Of a stretch of DNA of 6,372 nucleotides, positions 1 to 5,963 are shown in pieces. A program made the position numbers and the translations under genes. The notes under the pieces were generated by a model. That model saw only the letters and a program-made list of their open reading frames with translations. It was not told the DNA's origin and made no database searches. How positions within the stretch are numbered: position 1 is the stretch's first letter; the number at the start of each line of letters is the position of its first letter. The stretch comes from Methanobacteriota archaeon. Lineage in GTDB: Archaea > Altiarchaeota > Altiarchaeia > IMC4 > QMZM01. The DNA is taken from assembly GCA_903930485.1 (NCBI GenBank), contig CAIYYO010000292.1, positions 1-6,372 of the forward strand, read 5' to 3'.

Positions 1-87
1 GAGCTGAACATTTTGGACGTCCCGGACCCGGAGAATTTTCACAGGATAATACTCGAGCAGATGGAGAAACACGAAGCAAGGCCTTAA
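1..87 (+). CDS. C-terminal end of an unidentified protein (5' truncated)
   Basis: An open frame runs in from the left edge and ends at a TAA at 85-87, giving 28 residues that finish in EQMEKHEARP. The tail is charged and probably helical. It carries no motif I recognise, so I assign no function. The codon choice (GAC, CTC, GAG, AGG) matches the neighbouring housekeeping genes, which supports it being real coding sequence. It converges on the PurM-like gene with only 4 bases between the two stop codons. Confidence 0.55.
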   Translation, partial: ELNILDVPDPENFHRIILEQMEKHEARP

Positions 88-109
88 AAAATCATTTCTT
101 CGGCTTTTT
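86..109. terminator. Convergent U-rich termination zone
   Basis: Six A residues at 86-91 read as U6 on the - strand directly after the TGA of the PurM-like gene. On the + strand, T-rich runs at 95-100 and 105-109 follow the TAA of the left-hand gene. Archaeal RNA polymerase commonly stops on U tracts without needing a hairpin, so both convergent genes could end here. The call rests only on base composition. Confidence 0.4.
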
Positions 110-970
110 GAACGGGAAGTCTTTTATCATTTCCTGCATCTTTTCTTTGGAAACGTAGACCTCTTCGCCTATGAGAACCTCCGGCTCATCAACGATCTCG
201 CCCATTTCGACTACTGGGCATTTGTTCTTTGTCGCAATCTCGACGATCTTCTTCGTTTCGGTCCTGGGCACTGATACGAGGTAGGTCCCCATGTATCTCG
301 TCATCTTCTGGTAAGGGACGCTGGTTATGCTTATGCCTTTGCGCGACTTGACCAGCATCTCGCACATGTTGCCGAACCAGCCGCCGCGGGAGCAGTCTTT
401 TGAAGCGTTTATGACGACCCCTTTTTCAATGAGCTCCATGAAGGTCTTGAATTTCGTTCCCGCTCTCTGGACGCGTTCGCCTACCTCGCCTTCAACGACT
501 TCGCCCAGCATAAGGACTTTGTCGCCCGACTGCATCCCGGAATCTGGTATAGGCTCCTTGATTATTTTCCCGAATACGACGAACGAGACGCACGGAAGCA
601 ACAAGTCTTCCATCTGAGTGTTTCCTCCCACGATGGGGACCCCTAGGCCGTCGCTCTGCTTCTTTATGTCCTCGCAGACCTCCTCGGCCTCCTTGATATT
701 GTCGACCTGCATGGAATCCAGCGCGAACAAAGGCCGCCCGCCCATGACCACGACGTCGGAACAAGTATGTATTAGGCCCGTCTTGCGGCCGATCTTCAGG
801 GGATAAGGTCCTTCCATATTGAACACCATATCTCCTACGACGATCGCATCATCGCCCTGCCGGATTCCGTAAGTGAGGCCCGGGACTTTCTCGTCCATGT
901 GCCAGAAGGCCTTCCTCACGCTATTGGTCTCAAGCATGTGCTCCAGGGCGCGCAAGACTTCGTAGTCCAT
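92..970 (-). CDS. PurM/HypE-fold (AIR synthase-related) protein
   Basis: This 292-residue protein has the two-domain layout of the PurM superfamily (AIR synthase, selenophosphate synthetase, HypE, ThiL), whose members bind ATP at a dimer interface and usually phosphorylate an amide or acid oxygen. Visible landmarks are GDDA at residues 39-42, a glycine-rich SDVVVMGGRP segment at 71-80, GVPIVGGNT at 110-118, and DCSRGG at 192-197, which resembles the D-x-x-R-G-G motif of HypE and its relatives. It lacks the C-terminal cysteine motif of HypE and the Cys/Sec loop of SelD. Plain PurM proteins are longer and carry different signatures. The substrate is unknown; paralogues in methanogens include a 'methanogenesis marker' family, but I cannot assign it there. 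The ATG at 968-970 has no Shine-Dalgarno sequence, so a leaderless mRNA is likely. The gene is divergent from lysS. Confidence 0.85.
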   Translation of the reverse strand: MDYEVLRALEHMLETNSVRKAFWHMDEKVPGLTYGIRQGDDAIVVGDMVFNMEGPYPLKIGRKTGLIHTCSDVVVMGGRPLFALDSMQVDNIKEAEEVCEDIKKQSDGLGVPIVGGNTQMEDLLLPCVSFVVFGKIIKEPIPDSGMQSGDKVLMLGEVVEGEVGERVQRAGTKFKTFMELIEKGVVINASKDCSRGGWFGNMCEMLVKSRKGISITSVPYQKMTRYMGTYLVSVPRTETKKIVEIATKNKCPVVEMGEIVDEPEVLIGEEVYVSKEKMQEMIKDFPFKKPKK

Positions 971-994
971 GTTGTAAATGAGGTATTAGAGTGT

Positions 995-1002
995 TAGATA
1001 AG
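995..1002 (-). promoter_or_regulatory. Candidate TATA box for the PurM-like gene
   Basis: Read on the - strand this is CTTATCTA, centred about 28 bases upstream of the ATG at 970. That is the spacing expected if transcription begins at or next to the start codon, and it fits the missing Shine-Dalgarno sequence. An alternative TTTAAT lies a few bases further upstream. The match to the archaeal TATA consensus is only moderate. Confidence 0.35.
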
Positions 1003-1025
1003 GGATTAAACCAATAAATCCCCTG

Positions 1026-1032
1026 AAAAAAA
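1026..1032 (-). terminator. U7 tract downstream of the C/D box sRNA
   Basis: Seven consecutive A residues on the + strand read as U7 on the - strand, 11 bases past the closing stem of the sRNA and upstream of the PurM-like promoter. The tract lies in the loop of a small inverted repeat (CCCCT at 1020-1024 and AGGGG at 1034-1038). A U tract of this length is a typical intrinsic archaeal stop signal and would make the sRNA a separate transcription unit, with its 3' end trimmed back to the stem. Confidence 0.5.
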
Positions 1033-1043
1033 GAGGGGTTCCA

Positions 1044-1103
1044 GGCAGTCAGCTCGCCCATCAATCATCACAAATCAGTGGTTGTTCGCATCATCACCCT
1101 GCC
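1044..1103 (-). ncRNA. C/D box guide sRNA (dual guide, 2'-O-methylation)
   Basis: Read on the - strand, every element of an archaeal C/D box sRNA is present in order. These are box C GTGATGA (1097-1091), a 12-nt guide TGCGAACAACCA (1090-1079), box D' CTGA (1078-1075), a 3-nt TTT spacer (1074-1072), box C' GTGATGA (1071-1065), a second 12-nt guide TTGATGGGCGAG (1064-1053), and box D CTGA (1052-1049). The ends close by a perfect 5-bp stem, GGCAG (1103-1099) with CTGCC (1048-1044). Such RNAs assemble with L7Ae, Nop5 and fibrillarin, and direct ribose methylation of the target base paired to the fifth guide position upstream of D or D'. All four boxes match consensus and both guides have the canonical length, so chance is an unlikely explanation. 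The likely target is the 23S rRNA A-loop (see findings). No overlapping gene competes for this segment. Confidence 0.93.
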
Positions 1104-1124
1104 ATAGATATAAGGGTATTTGGG

Positions 1125-1133
1125 GGATAAATC
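1125..1133 (-). promoter_or_regulatory. Candidate TATA box for the C/D box sRNA
   Basis: On the - strand this reads GATTTATCC. It is centred about 26 bases upstream of position 1103, where the sRNA's terminal stem begins. That is the standard archaeal TATA-to-start distance and would place the transcript's 5' end at or near the mature RNA end. A second AT-rich box at 1106-1113 is too close to be the sRNA's own promoter. Confidence 0.45.
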
Positions 1134-1135
1134 TG

Positions 1136-1143
1136 TTTTTTAT
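1136..1143 (+). promoter_or_regulatory. Candidate TATA box for lysS (leaderless)
   Basis: A TTTTTTAT-like element is centred about 27 bases upstream of the lysS ATG at 1167, consistent with a leaderless transcript. No Shine-Dalgarno sequence precedes that ATG. The better-looking TTTATATA at 1153-1160 is too close to the ATG to serve the gene. Another candidate, GATATAAG at 1107-1114, would give a roughly 30-base leader. The choice among these is uncertain. Confidence 0.3.
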
Positions 1144-1166
1144 CGCCCGGGCTTTATATATTTACC

Positions 1167-2738
1167 ATGCAGGAGGAGCACAGGCACTGGGCCGACGGCG
1201 TCGCAGAAGAGCTGTTGAAGAGAACAGGTAAACAGGTCCTGGAGACCGGCACGTCTATTTCAGGGATACCCCACATAGGCAATGCTAGCGACGTCATACG
1301 CGCAGACGCTATCCGCAAGACACTTGATGGAAAAGCCGCCGAAGTAGAGCTGATCTGGGTCGCGGACGATTCCGACCCCTTCCGTAAGGTCCCCAGAGGC
1401 ATGGAATCTTTGAAGGATTACCTCGGCTTCCCGGTTAAGGACATACCCGACCCCTACGGCTGCCATAAGAATTTCGTCGAACATTTCGTTTCGAAATTCG
1501 TTACCGAACTCGCTGATTACGGCGTCAAGCCGACCATTTATTCAGGCACCGAGTTATACCGGTCGAGAGCCTTGAACGAAGAGATTAAAATAGCACTCGA
1601 AAAATCCAAAGATATCGTCGCCATTCTGAACAAATTCAGGACAACGCCTCTCCCAGAGGACCACATCCCTTGGACGCCGATCTGTGCCGGGTGCGGCCGG
1701 ATCTCTACCGCGAAGGCGTACGAGAGGAACGGCACCAAGGTCAAATACGTCTGCAAGACAACAAAAGTCACCGGGGGCGAAGCCGAGGGCTGCGGCTTTG
1801 AAGGGGAAGCGGACGCCTTGAAGGGGATGGGCAAGATGCCGTGGCGCGTCGAATGGGCTGCGAGATGGCACCATTTCAAGGTCACCTGCGAGCCCCTTGG
1901 AAAGGAACACGCGGCAGCGGGAGGATCGTTCTGGACCTCAATAGAGGTATCAAAAGAAATATTCGGCTGGGAGCCTCCCCTGCCGGTGATCTATGAATTC
2001 TTCACCTTGAACGGGGAGAAAATCTCTTCATCCAGGGGCAACGTCATCACGTTATCGGAATGGGAGAGTATATGCGAGCCCGAAGTACTGAAGTTCCTGA
2101 TGTACAAAAGGCTGAACAAGCAGAGAGACATAAATCTGTCCACGATCCCGGTCCTTGTGGACGAATACGATGAAGCCGAGAGGTTCTTCTTTGGTACCGG
2201 AGACCTCAACGAGGACGCGGTAAAAGCTAAGAGAAGCTATGAACTATCCCAGGTCGGCGACGCAAGATTCCTTCAGGTTCCCTTCACATTGTGCACGACC
2301 CTGTCGCAAATCGTTCCCGACCTCGACATCGAGAGAATATCGAAAAAACTCGCAGCACTCGGCTACAAAAGCTTCGACCACGAGATGCTGGAGAGACGCC
2401 TAACCTTGTCCAAGAACTGGGTAGATTCGTTCGGCCCGGAGAACCTGAAATTCAAGCTTCTGGCTGACGAGGACTCTTCGAAGGAATACGCCAAACTCGA
2501 CGTAAAACAGAAAGAAGCTCTCGAGAAACTCTACGGGGAATTGAACGCGAATTACACGCCGGAGCAGTTCCATAAGAGGATTTACGAGACCGCGCGCGGC
2601 ATAGGCCTGAAGCCCGACATGCTGTTCGAAGCCATCTACAAAGTCTTCATAGGAAAGAGCAAAGGCCCCAAGGCGGCAAGCTTCATCCTGACCCTCGACA
2701 AGGACTTTGTGGAAAAAAGATTTGCCATTCATCCCTGA
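1167..2738 (+). CDS. lysS: Lysyl-tRNA synthetase, class I
   Basis: This cytoplasmic enzyme attaches lysine to tRNA(Lys) using ATP. It is the class I (Rossmann-fold) form typical of archaea, unrelated to the class II LysRS of most bacteria and eukaryotes. The 523 residues match the family's usual length. It begins with the conserved HWAD block at residues 7-10. The nucleotide-binding signatures are HIGN at 36-39 (HIGH motif) and KISSS at 285-289 (KMSKS motif). Four cysteines at 173, 176, 196 and 209 form a zinc-knuckle-like insertion, and the C-terminal third is the helical anticodon-binding region. The ATG at 1167 is kept because later starts would remove HWAD, and no start codon lies between it and the in-frame stop at 1128-1130. 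It lies 50 bases ahead of pcn in the same direction, so the two could be co-transcribed. Confidence 0.97.
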   Translation: MQEEHRHWADGVAEELLKRTGKQVLETGTSISGIPHIGNASDVIRADAIRKTLDGKAAEVELIWVADDSDPFRKVPRGMESLKDYLGFPVKDIPDPYGCHKNFVEHFVSKFVTELADYGVKPTIYSGTELYRSRALNEEIKIALEKSKDIVAILNKFRTTPLPEDHIPWTPICAGCGRISTAKAYERNGTKVKYVCKTTKVTGGEAEGCGFEGEADALKGMGKMPWRVEWAARWHHFKVTCEPLGKEHAAAGGSFWTSIEVSKEIFGWEPPLPVIYEFFTLNGEKISSSRGNVITLSEWESICEPEVLKFLMYKRLNKQRDINLSTIPVLVDEYDEAERFFFGTGDLNEDAVKAKRSYELSQVGDARFLQVPFTLCTTLSQIVPDLDIERISKKLAALGYKSFDHEMLERRLTLSKNWVDSFGPENLKFKLLADEDSSKEYAKLDVKQKEALEKLYGELNANYTPEQFHKRIYETARGIGLKPDMLFEAIYKVFIGKSKGPKAASFILTLDKDFVEKRFAIHP

Positions 2739-2740
2739 CT

Positions 2741-2782
2741 TTTAATCTATGAAAGATATATTTAAGGGTACAAAAGAGGTTG
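2741..2782 (+). promoter_or_regulatory. pcn upstream region: TATA candidates and Shine-Dalgarno
   Basis: The 50-base gap between lysS and pcn has two AT-rich boxes. TTTAATCT (2741-2748) would place the start near 2771 and keep the ribosome binding site in the mRNA. GATATATTTA (2755-2764) would start transcription only a few bases before the ATG. AGAGGT at 2775-2780 is a clear Shine-Dalgarno sequence ending 8 bases before the pcn ATG, in contrast to lysS and the peptidase gene, which have none. The site suggests pcn is translated from a leadered mRNA, from its own promoter or by read-through from lysS. Confidence 0.45.
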
Positions 2783-2788
2783 TAAAAA

Positions 2789-3520
2789 ATGTTTAAAGCA
2801 GTGATAACAGATACGAAGGCATGGAAAAACGGCATCGAAGCCATTGCTGCGCTGATAGACGAAGGCACTCTTCAGATAGACGAGAAAGGAATCAAGCTGC
2901 GCGCGATGGATCTCTCACAGATAGCGCTGGTGGACCTTGAGCTCCCGGCAAGCGCGTTCGAAGAATACAGGGTCGACAAGCCGGTCAGCATCGGAGTGGA
3001 TTTCGCCGAGCTCTCAAAAATAACCAAAAGGTCGAGGACAGAGGACAGGATAGAGCTCGCCATAGACACCAGGTTCAAGATGGTCTTCAAGGGAGACACG
3101 ACAAGGAGCTTCTCTCTCGCAATAATAGAGTCAACCTCGACGCCCCCGAAGGAGCCGAAGATCGAGTTCATGTCGGAACTGAAGATAATCGCTAACACGC
3201 TAAAGGAAGCCCTGAAAGACGCAGAGCTCGTAAGCAACCATGTCGCCCTGCGTTTGGCCGATGGATTCTACATAAAGGCCGACGGAGACACGGGCTCTGC
3301 GGATATAAAATTCGAAAAAGAGAAAGTCATGAGCCTGAACTCGAAACAGGAATCCAAGGCAGTGTTCGCGCTCGACCAGCTGAACAACCTCCTCAAAGCC
3401 TCGGACGCACAGTCCATAATTTTGATAAAGATGAGGACCGATGCGCCGATAAGGATCGAGTACGCCATAGGCGACGGACGAGTCATCTATTACCTGGCGC
3501 CGAGGATTGAGAGCGTATAG
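2789..3520 (+). CDS. pcn: DNA polymerase sliding clamp (PCNA)
   Basis: This protein forms a homotrimeric ring around DNA. It tethers replicative polymerase, FEN1, ligase and other partners, and is loaded by replication factor C. The 243 residues are the normal archaeal length for two clamp domains. Recognisable are the N-terminal strand-helix block with LIDEGTLQIDEKGIKLRAMD near residues 22-41, the conserved DLSQIALVDLELP stretch, a proline- and acid-containing interdomain connector near residues 117-126 (STPPKEPKIE), and the C-terminal YYLAPRIES tail that contributes to the PIP-box partner site. A Shine-Dalgarno AGAGGT supports the ATG at 2789. No second PCNA is visible here, which is compatible with a homotrimer. 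Its position after lysS shows no functional link beyond shared housekeeping status. Confidence 0.97.
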   Translation: MFKAVITDTKAWKNGIEAIAALIDEGTLQIDEKGIKLRAMDLSQIALVDLELPASAFEEYRVDKPVSIGVDFAELSKITKRSRTEDRIELAIDTRFKMVFKGDTTRSFSLAIIESTSTPPKEPKIEFMSELKIIANTLKEALKDAELVSNHVALRLADGFYIKADGDTGSADIKFEKEKVMSLNSKQESKAVFALDQLNNLLKASDAQSIILIKMRTDAPIRIEYAIGDGRVIYYLAPRIESV

Positions 3521-3524
3521 GGAG

Positions 3525-3532
3525 TTTTATAC
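3525..3532 (+). promoter_or_regulatory. TATA box for the secreted peptidase gene
   Basis: TTTTATAC lies just after the pcn stop and is centred about 26 bases before the ATG at 3554, so transcription would start at or next to the start codon. No Shine-Dalgarno sequence is present, consistent with a leaderless mRNA. The box lies within a small inverted repeat (GGAGT 3521-3525 and ACTCC 3531-3535), which could be an operator or part of the pcn 3' end. Confidence 0.5.
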
Positions 3533-3553
3533 TCCGGCGATTATTAAGAGTAT

Positions 3554-5200
3554 ATGGAAACAAGATTATTTTGGCTGAGTTTAACCCTTCTGGTTTTATG
3601 TTCTGATGTTCTAGGTTCTCAGGGATTCTCGTGTAATTTGGCCGGTGATTATCCTCCCTGTTGTATTATTACCGTGTCAGAAATCCTGGGCCACATAGGC
3701 AAGTGGAGCAGAGGGGAGGCAAGCATCTCCGAAGTGTTAAACTTGATAAGTTCATGGGCATCGGGCGAGGAAAAAGAGTGCAGCTCATCGGATTATGTTG
3801 TGGTTTCAAGGAAGGGCTCCAGTTTTCACGCCCTTGCAGCGTATTACGCTGAAAAGAAGAATGCCAGGCTTCTCAATTACTCGAACTCTATAGATGAGGT
3901 AATACCTGAATTGGCCAACCTGTCTCCAACTTATCTTGCGCTCGTACTGCCTCCAGAAGACCTGACTCCGGACTACATGGACCATGTTGATGAGAAACTT
4001 AGGGAGCTTGACAGCGACCCCTTTCTGGATGTAGCCTACGGTTACATAACGTCTTTCAACTCCAGTGAAGGATATGCTTACGCGGACAAATTGCTGGCCT
4101 ACAACACCCCACAGAATTTCTCTGTACATGGAATCAACGCCGGCTATGAACTCGACCGCCTAAATACCTGGTATGGCTTAAATATTACCGATCGATGTAT
4201 GGAGGGATTCAGTTTCGTTTCATGTTCTAACGCTACCAGGACAGGCGTTGATGAACTAGCGGCGCAGGCAAAGGATAACCAGATTCTTTTATGGGGCCTC
4301 CATGGCCTACCCTGGCTTATGGATTTATACGGCGGAGAGTTCTTGGTGGGCGACAGAGATGAGGGCCTCGTTGGCTTTGAACCACCGTCAAGGGTGCCCA
4401 TATCCCTTAATGCGTCATTAGCGGTGCTGACTTCTTGCAATACGGCCAGGATAAGCGGAAAACCTTCCATAATCAAAGACTATGATAGTGATGTTGTGGG
4501 TGATGTGGATACATCCATCGCCTTGTCCCTCCTGAAAAGCGGGGCTTTGAATGTTGTAGGCCCCACCCATGAGGCAGTTACTGATGTCGTCCCCACAGAA
4601 ACCATAACCCCTGAGTCTATCCTCAGAGGACAGCCGATAGGCATAGCCCTCAAGGACTTTAAAAACAGGTATGTACAGGAGATCTTATTCACTTCCAAAA
4701 ACCATGAGGGTAGCCCAATGACGAATCAGTCAGTAAGAGATTGGACTGCTTTCCAACTCAGAAACTGGGTCCTGCTCGGAGATCCTTCAATCGTCGTTTC
4801 ACTCAAGAACATAGTTCCAGAGGACTGTATTGAGGAATTTAACGAATCATCCTGGACAGAGAATATTGGGGGAGAAGATTATCTAGTTAAACAAGTCCAT
4901 GTAAAGATAAGACAATACATTAATGATACCTATGACGTTTCAAACACCAAGATAATAAGTCAGGTGCATAGCGATTCAATTGATTTTGCCGACTCATGTG
5001 CTTTCAGTATACCCCTGGATAAAGACCTCGTGGAGTATAATATGAGCTCAAGCGGGGTAAATCCGTGGTATAATTCCTACATCACGGAAAAAAGCATAGT
5101 GGAAAATGCAGGAAACGAGCTGCTAGTGACAGTGCCCACCTATTTGAGGCAATATCCACAGAAGGCCGAGTTATACTTCACAATAAAAATGAAGGCATAG
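3554..5200 (+). CDS. Secreted gingipain-type (C25, clan CD) cysteine peptidase
   Basis: This 548-residue protein is probably exported and cleaves peptides through a Cys-His dyad. A short signal peptide (residues 1 to about 21, with a hydrophobic LSLTLLVL core) is followed by a duplicated helical module (42-73) and then a caspase/gingipain-like domain. A strand ending in H250-G251 (LLWGLHG) and a second strand ending in C295 (LAVLTSCNT) match the clan CD 'HG...C' arrangement. The later GALNVVGPT segment and LLGDPS (407-412) are typical of the C25 family. From about residue 425 a beta-rich, probably Ig-like tail follows. Eleven N-x-S/T sequons fit a glycosylated surface protein. No C-terminal membrane anchor is seen. 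Compared with pcn and lysS it uses more TTA, ATT and AAT codons, hinting at relaxed codon bias or acquisition. The C25 call rests on motifs; the substrate is unknown. Confidence 0.75.
   Translation: METRLFWLSLTLLVLCSDVLGSQGFSCNLAGDYPPCCIITVSEILGHIGKWSRGEASISEVLNLISSWASGEEKECSSSDYVVVSRKGSSFHALAAYYAEKKNARLLNYSNSIDEVIPELANLSPTYLALVLPPEDLTPDYMDHVDEKLRELDSDPFLDVAYGYITSFNSSEGYAYADKLLAYNTPQNFSVHGINAGYELDRLNTWYGLNITDRCMEGFSFVSCSNATRTGVDELAAQAKDNQILLWGLHGLPWLMDLYGGEFLVGDRDEGLVGFEPPSRVPISLNASLAVLTSCNTARISGKPSIIKDYDSDVVGDVDTSIALSLLKSGALNVVGPTHEAVTDVVPTETITPESILRGQPIGIALKDFKNRYVQEILFTSKNHEGSPMTNQSVRDWTAFQLRNWVLLGDPSIVVSLKNIVPEDCIEEFNESSWTENIGGEDYLVKQVHVKIRQYINDTYDVSNTKIISQVHSDSIDFADSCAFSIPLDKDLVEYNMSSSGVNPWYNSYITEKSIVENAGNELLVTVPTYLRQYPQKAELYFTIKMKA
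3677..3772 (+). repeat. Coding tandem repeat: dockerin-like 17-residue duplication
   Basis: Residues 42-56 (SEILGHIGKWSRGEA) and 59-73 (SEVLNLISSWASGEE) of the peptidase align at a fixed 17-residue offset, sharing S, E, L, I, W, G and E at matching places. They are preceded by a Cys/Pro-rich GDYPPCC. The pattern recalls the paired helices of dockerin-like modules in secreted archaeal proteins, but without an obvious Asp-rich calcium loop. It may be a protein-docking or cell-surface assembly module. Confidence 0.6.
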
Positions 5201-5221
5201 GATCAGTTATGCTGAGGGGTG

Positions 5222-5258
5222 CCCTGCAAGTCAGGGACTTCTTATTTATTTTTTTCAG
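5222..5258 (+). terminator. Hairpin plus U-rich tract after the peptidase gene
   Basis: CCCTG (5222-5226) and CAGGG (5232-5236) form a 5-bp stem with a 5-base loop, 22 bases past the peptidase stop. A T-rich stretch running into the 3' end of the convergent aquaporin gene (5239-5258) follows. The arrangement suits termination of the + strand transcript. On the - strand the hairpin follows the aquaporin stop but has no U tract behind it. Confidence 0.5.
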
Positions 5259-5943
5259 CATCGAAGGTTTTATAGATCAAACCGCCCAGTATGCCGCCGA
5301 TCACCGGCGCCACCCAGAATAGCCACAGCTGCTGTATCGCCCAGCCTCCCTCGAATATCGCTACGCCTGTGCTTCTTGCCGGGTTTACAGAAGTATTTGT
5401 TACGGGTATGCTAATCAGGTGGATCAGTGTTAGCCCTAATCCGATAGCTATTGGAGCAAATCCTGCCGGTGCCCGTTTGTCTGTCGCGCCCATTATTATT
5501 ATCAGGAACATTGCAGTCATCACGATCTCCGTGACGAGGCATGCAATCATCGAGTATCCGCCGGGCGAATGCTGGTCGTATCCGTTTGAAGCGAATCCGC
5601 CGGACAGGCTGAAGCCGGCTGCTCCGCTTGCGATCACATAGAGCGTTGCCGCTCCGGCTATTCCTCCGAGGACTTGAGCGATGATGTATGGCACTACTTC
5701 TTTTGACTCGAAACGCCGTCCAGCCCATAGGCCTAATGTTACTGCGGGGTTCAGGTGGCAACCCGATATGTGGCCGATAGCGTAAGCCATCGTTAAAACA
5801 GTCAAGCCGAAAGCCAGCGCAACGCCAACTAATCCAATGCCCACATCAAGGAATCTTGCCGCTAGTACCGCGCTGCCGCATCCGCCTAAAACCAGCCAGA
5901 ATGTCCCGATAAATTCTGCCAATAATTTTTTGGATAATTGCAT
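5242..5943 (-). CDS. aqpZ: Aquaporin Z-type water channel
   Basis: This inner-membrane channel of the MIP family passes water in response to osmotic gradients. With the start chosen here it has 233 residues, six membrane helices and two half-helices. The two NPA motifs are at residues 65-67 and 187-189. The four selectivity-filter residues of E. coli AqpZ are all present (F45, H175, T184, R190), indicating a water-selective rather than a glycerol pore. Long segments, such as GFAPIAIGL and HLISIPVTNTSVNPARST, appear essentially identical to bacterial AqpZ as I remember it, unlike the usual archaeal AqpM. This suggests acquisition from bacteria. ATG 5943 is preferred over a TTG at 5958: GAGGGGG (5956-5950) is a well-placed Shine-Dalgarno sequence for the ATG, and the resulting N-terminus lines up with AqpZ. 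The gene converges with the peptidase gene and is divergent from the slipin gene. Confidence 0.95.
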   Translation of the reverse strand: MQLSKKLLAEFIGTFWLVLGGCGSAVLAARFLDVGIGLVGVALAFGLTVLTMAYAIGHISGCHLNPAVTLGLWAGRRFESKEVVPYIIAQVLGGIAGAATLYVIASGAAGFSLSGGFASNGYDQHSPGGYSMIACLVTEIVMTAMFLIIIMGATDKRAPAGFAPIAIGLGLTLIHLISIPVTNTSVNPARSTGVAIFEGGWAIQQLWLFWVAPVIGGILGGLIYKTFDAEKNK

Positions 5944-5963
5944 TATGATCCCCCTCAAACGTT

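Noticed and set aside
1065..1097. Tiny open frame on the - strand (ATG ATG CGA ... TGA) within the sRNA
   Set aside because: It has eight codons and no ribosome binding site, and the segment is fully explained by C/D box sRNA elements. The two GTGATGA copies are the C and C' boxes, not a repeat array.
1152..1160. Strong-looking TATA box (CTTTATATA) just before lysS
   Set aside because: It is centred only about 11 bases before the ATG. A start 26 bases downstream would fall inside the gene, and any later start codon would remove the conserved HWAD block, so it cannot be the main lysS promoter.
1538..1910. Long open frames antisense to lysS
   Set aside because: They overlap conserved lysS sequence, have no recognisable domains and arise from codon bias on the real coding strand. 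The same holds for antisense frames in aqpZ and the PurM-like gene.
3590..3601. Possible lipobox (LVLC) in the peptidase signal peptide
   Set aside because: The residue before the cysteine is leucine rather than G, A or S, and the hydrophobic core ends right there, so a standard cleaved signal peptide is more likely than a lipoprotein.
5944..5958. Upstream TTG start for aqpZ adding five residues (MRGII)
   Set aside because: The Shine-Dalgarno GAGGGGG would then lie inside the coding sequence, and the added residues have no counterpart in AqpZ. The ATG at 5943 fits both criteria.
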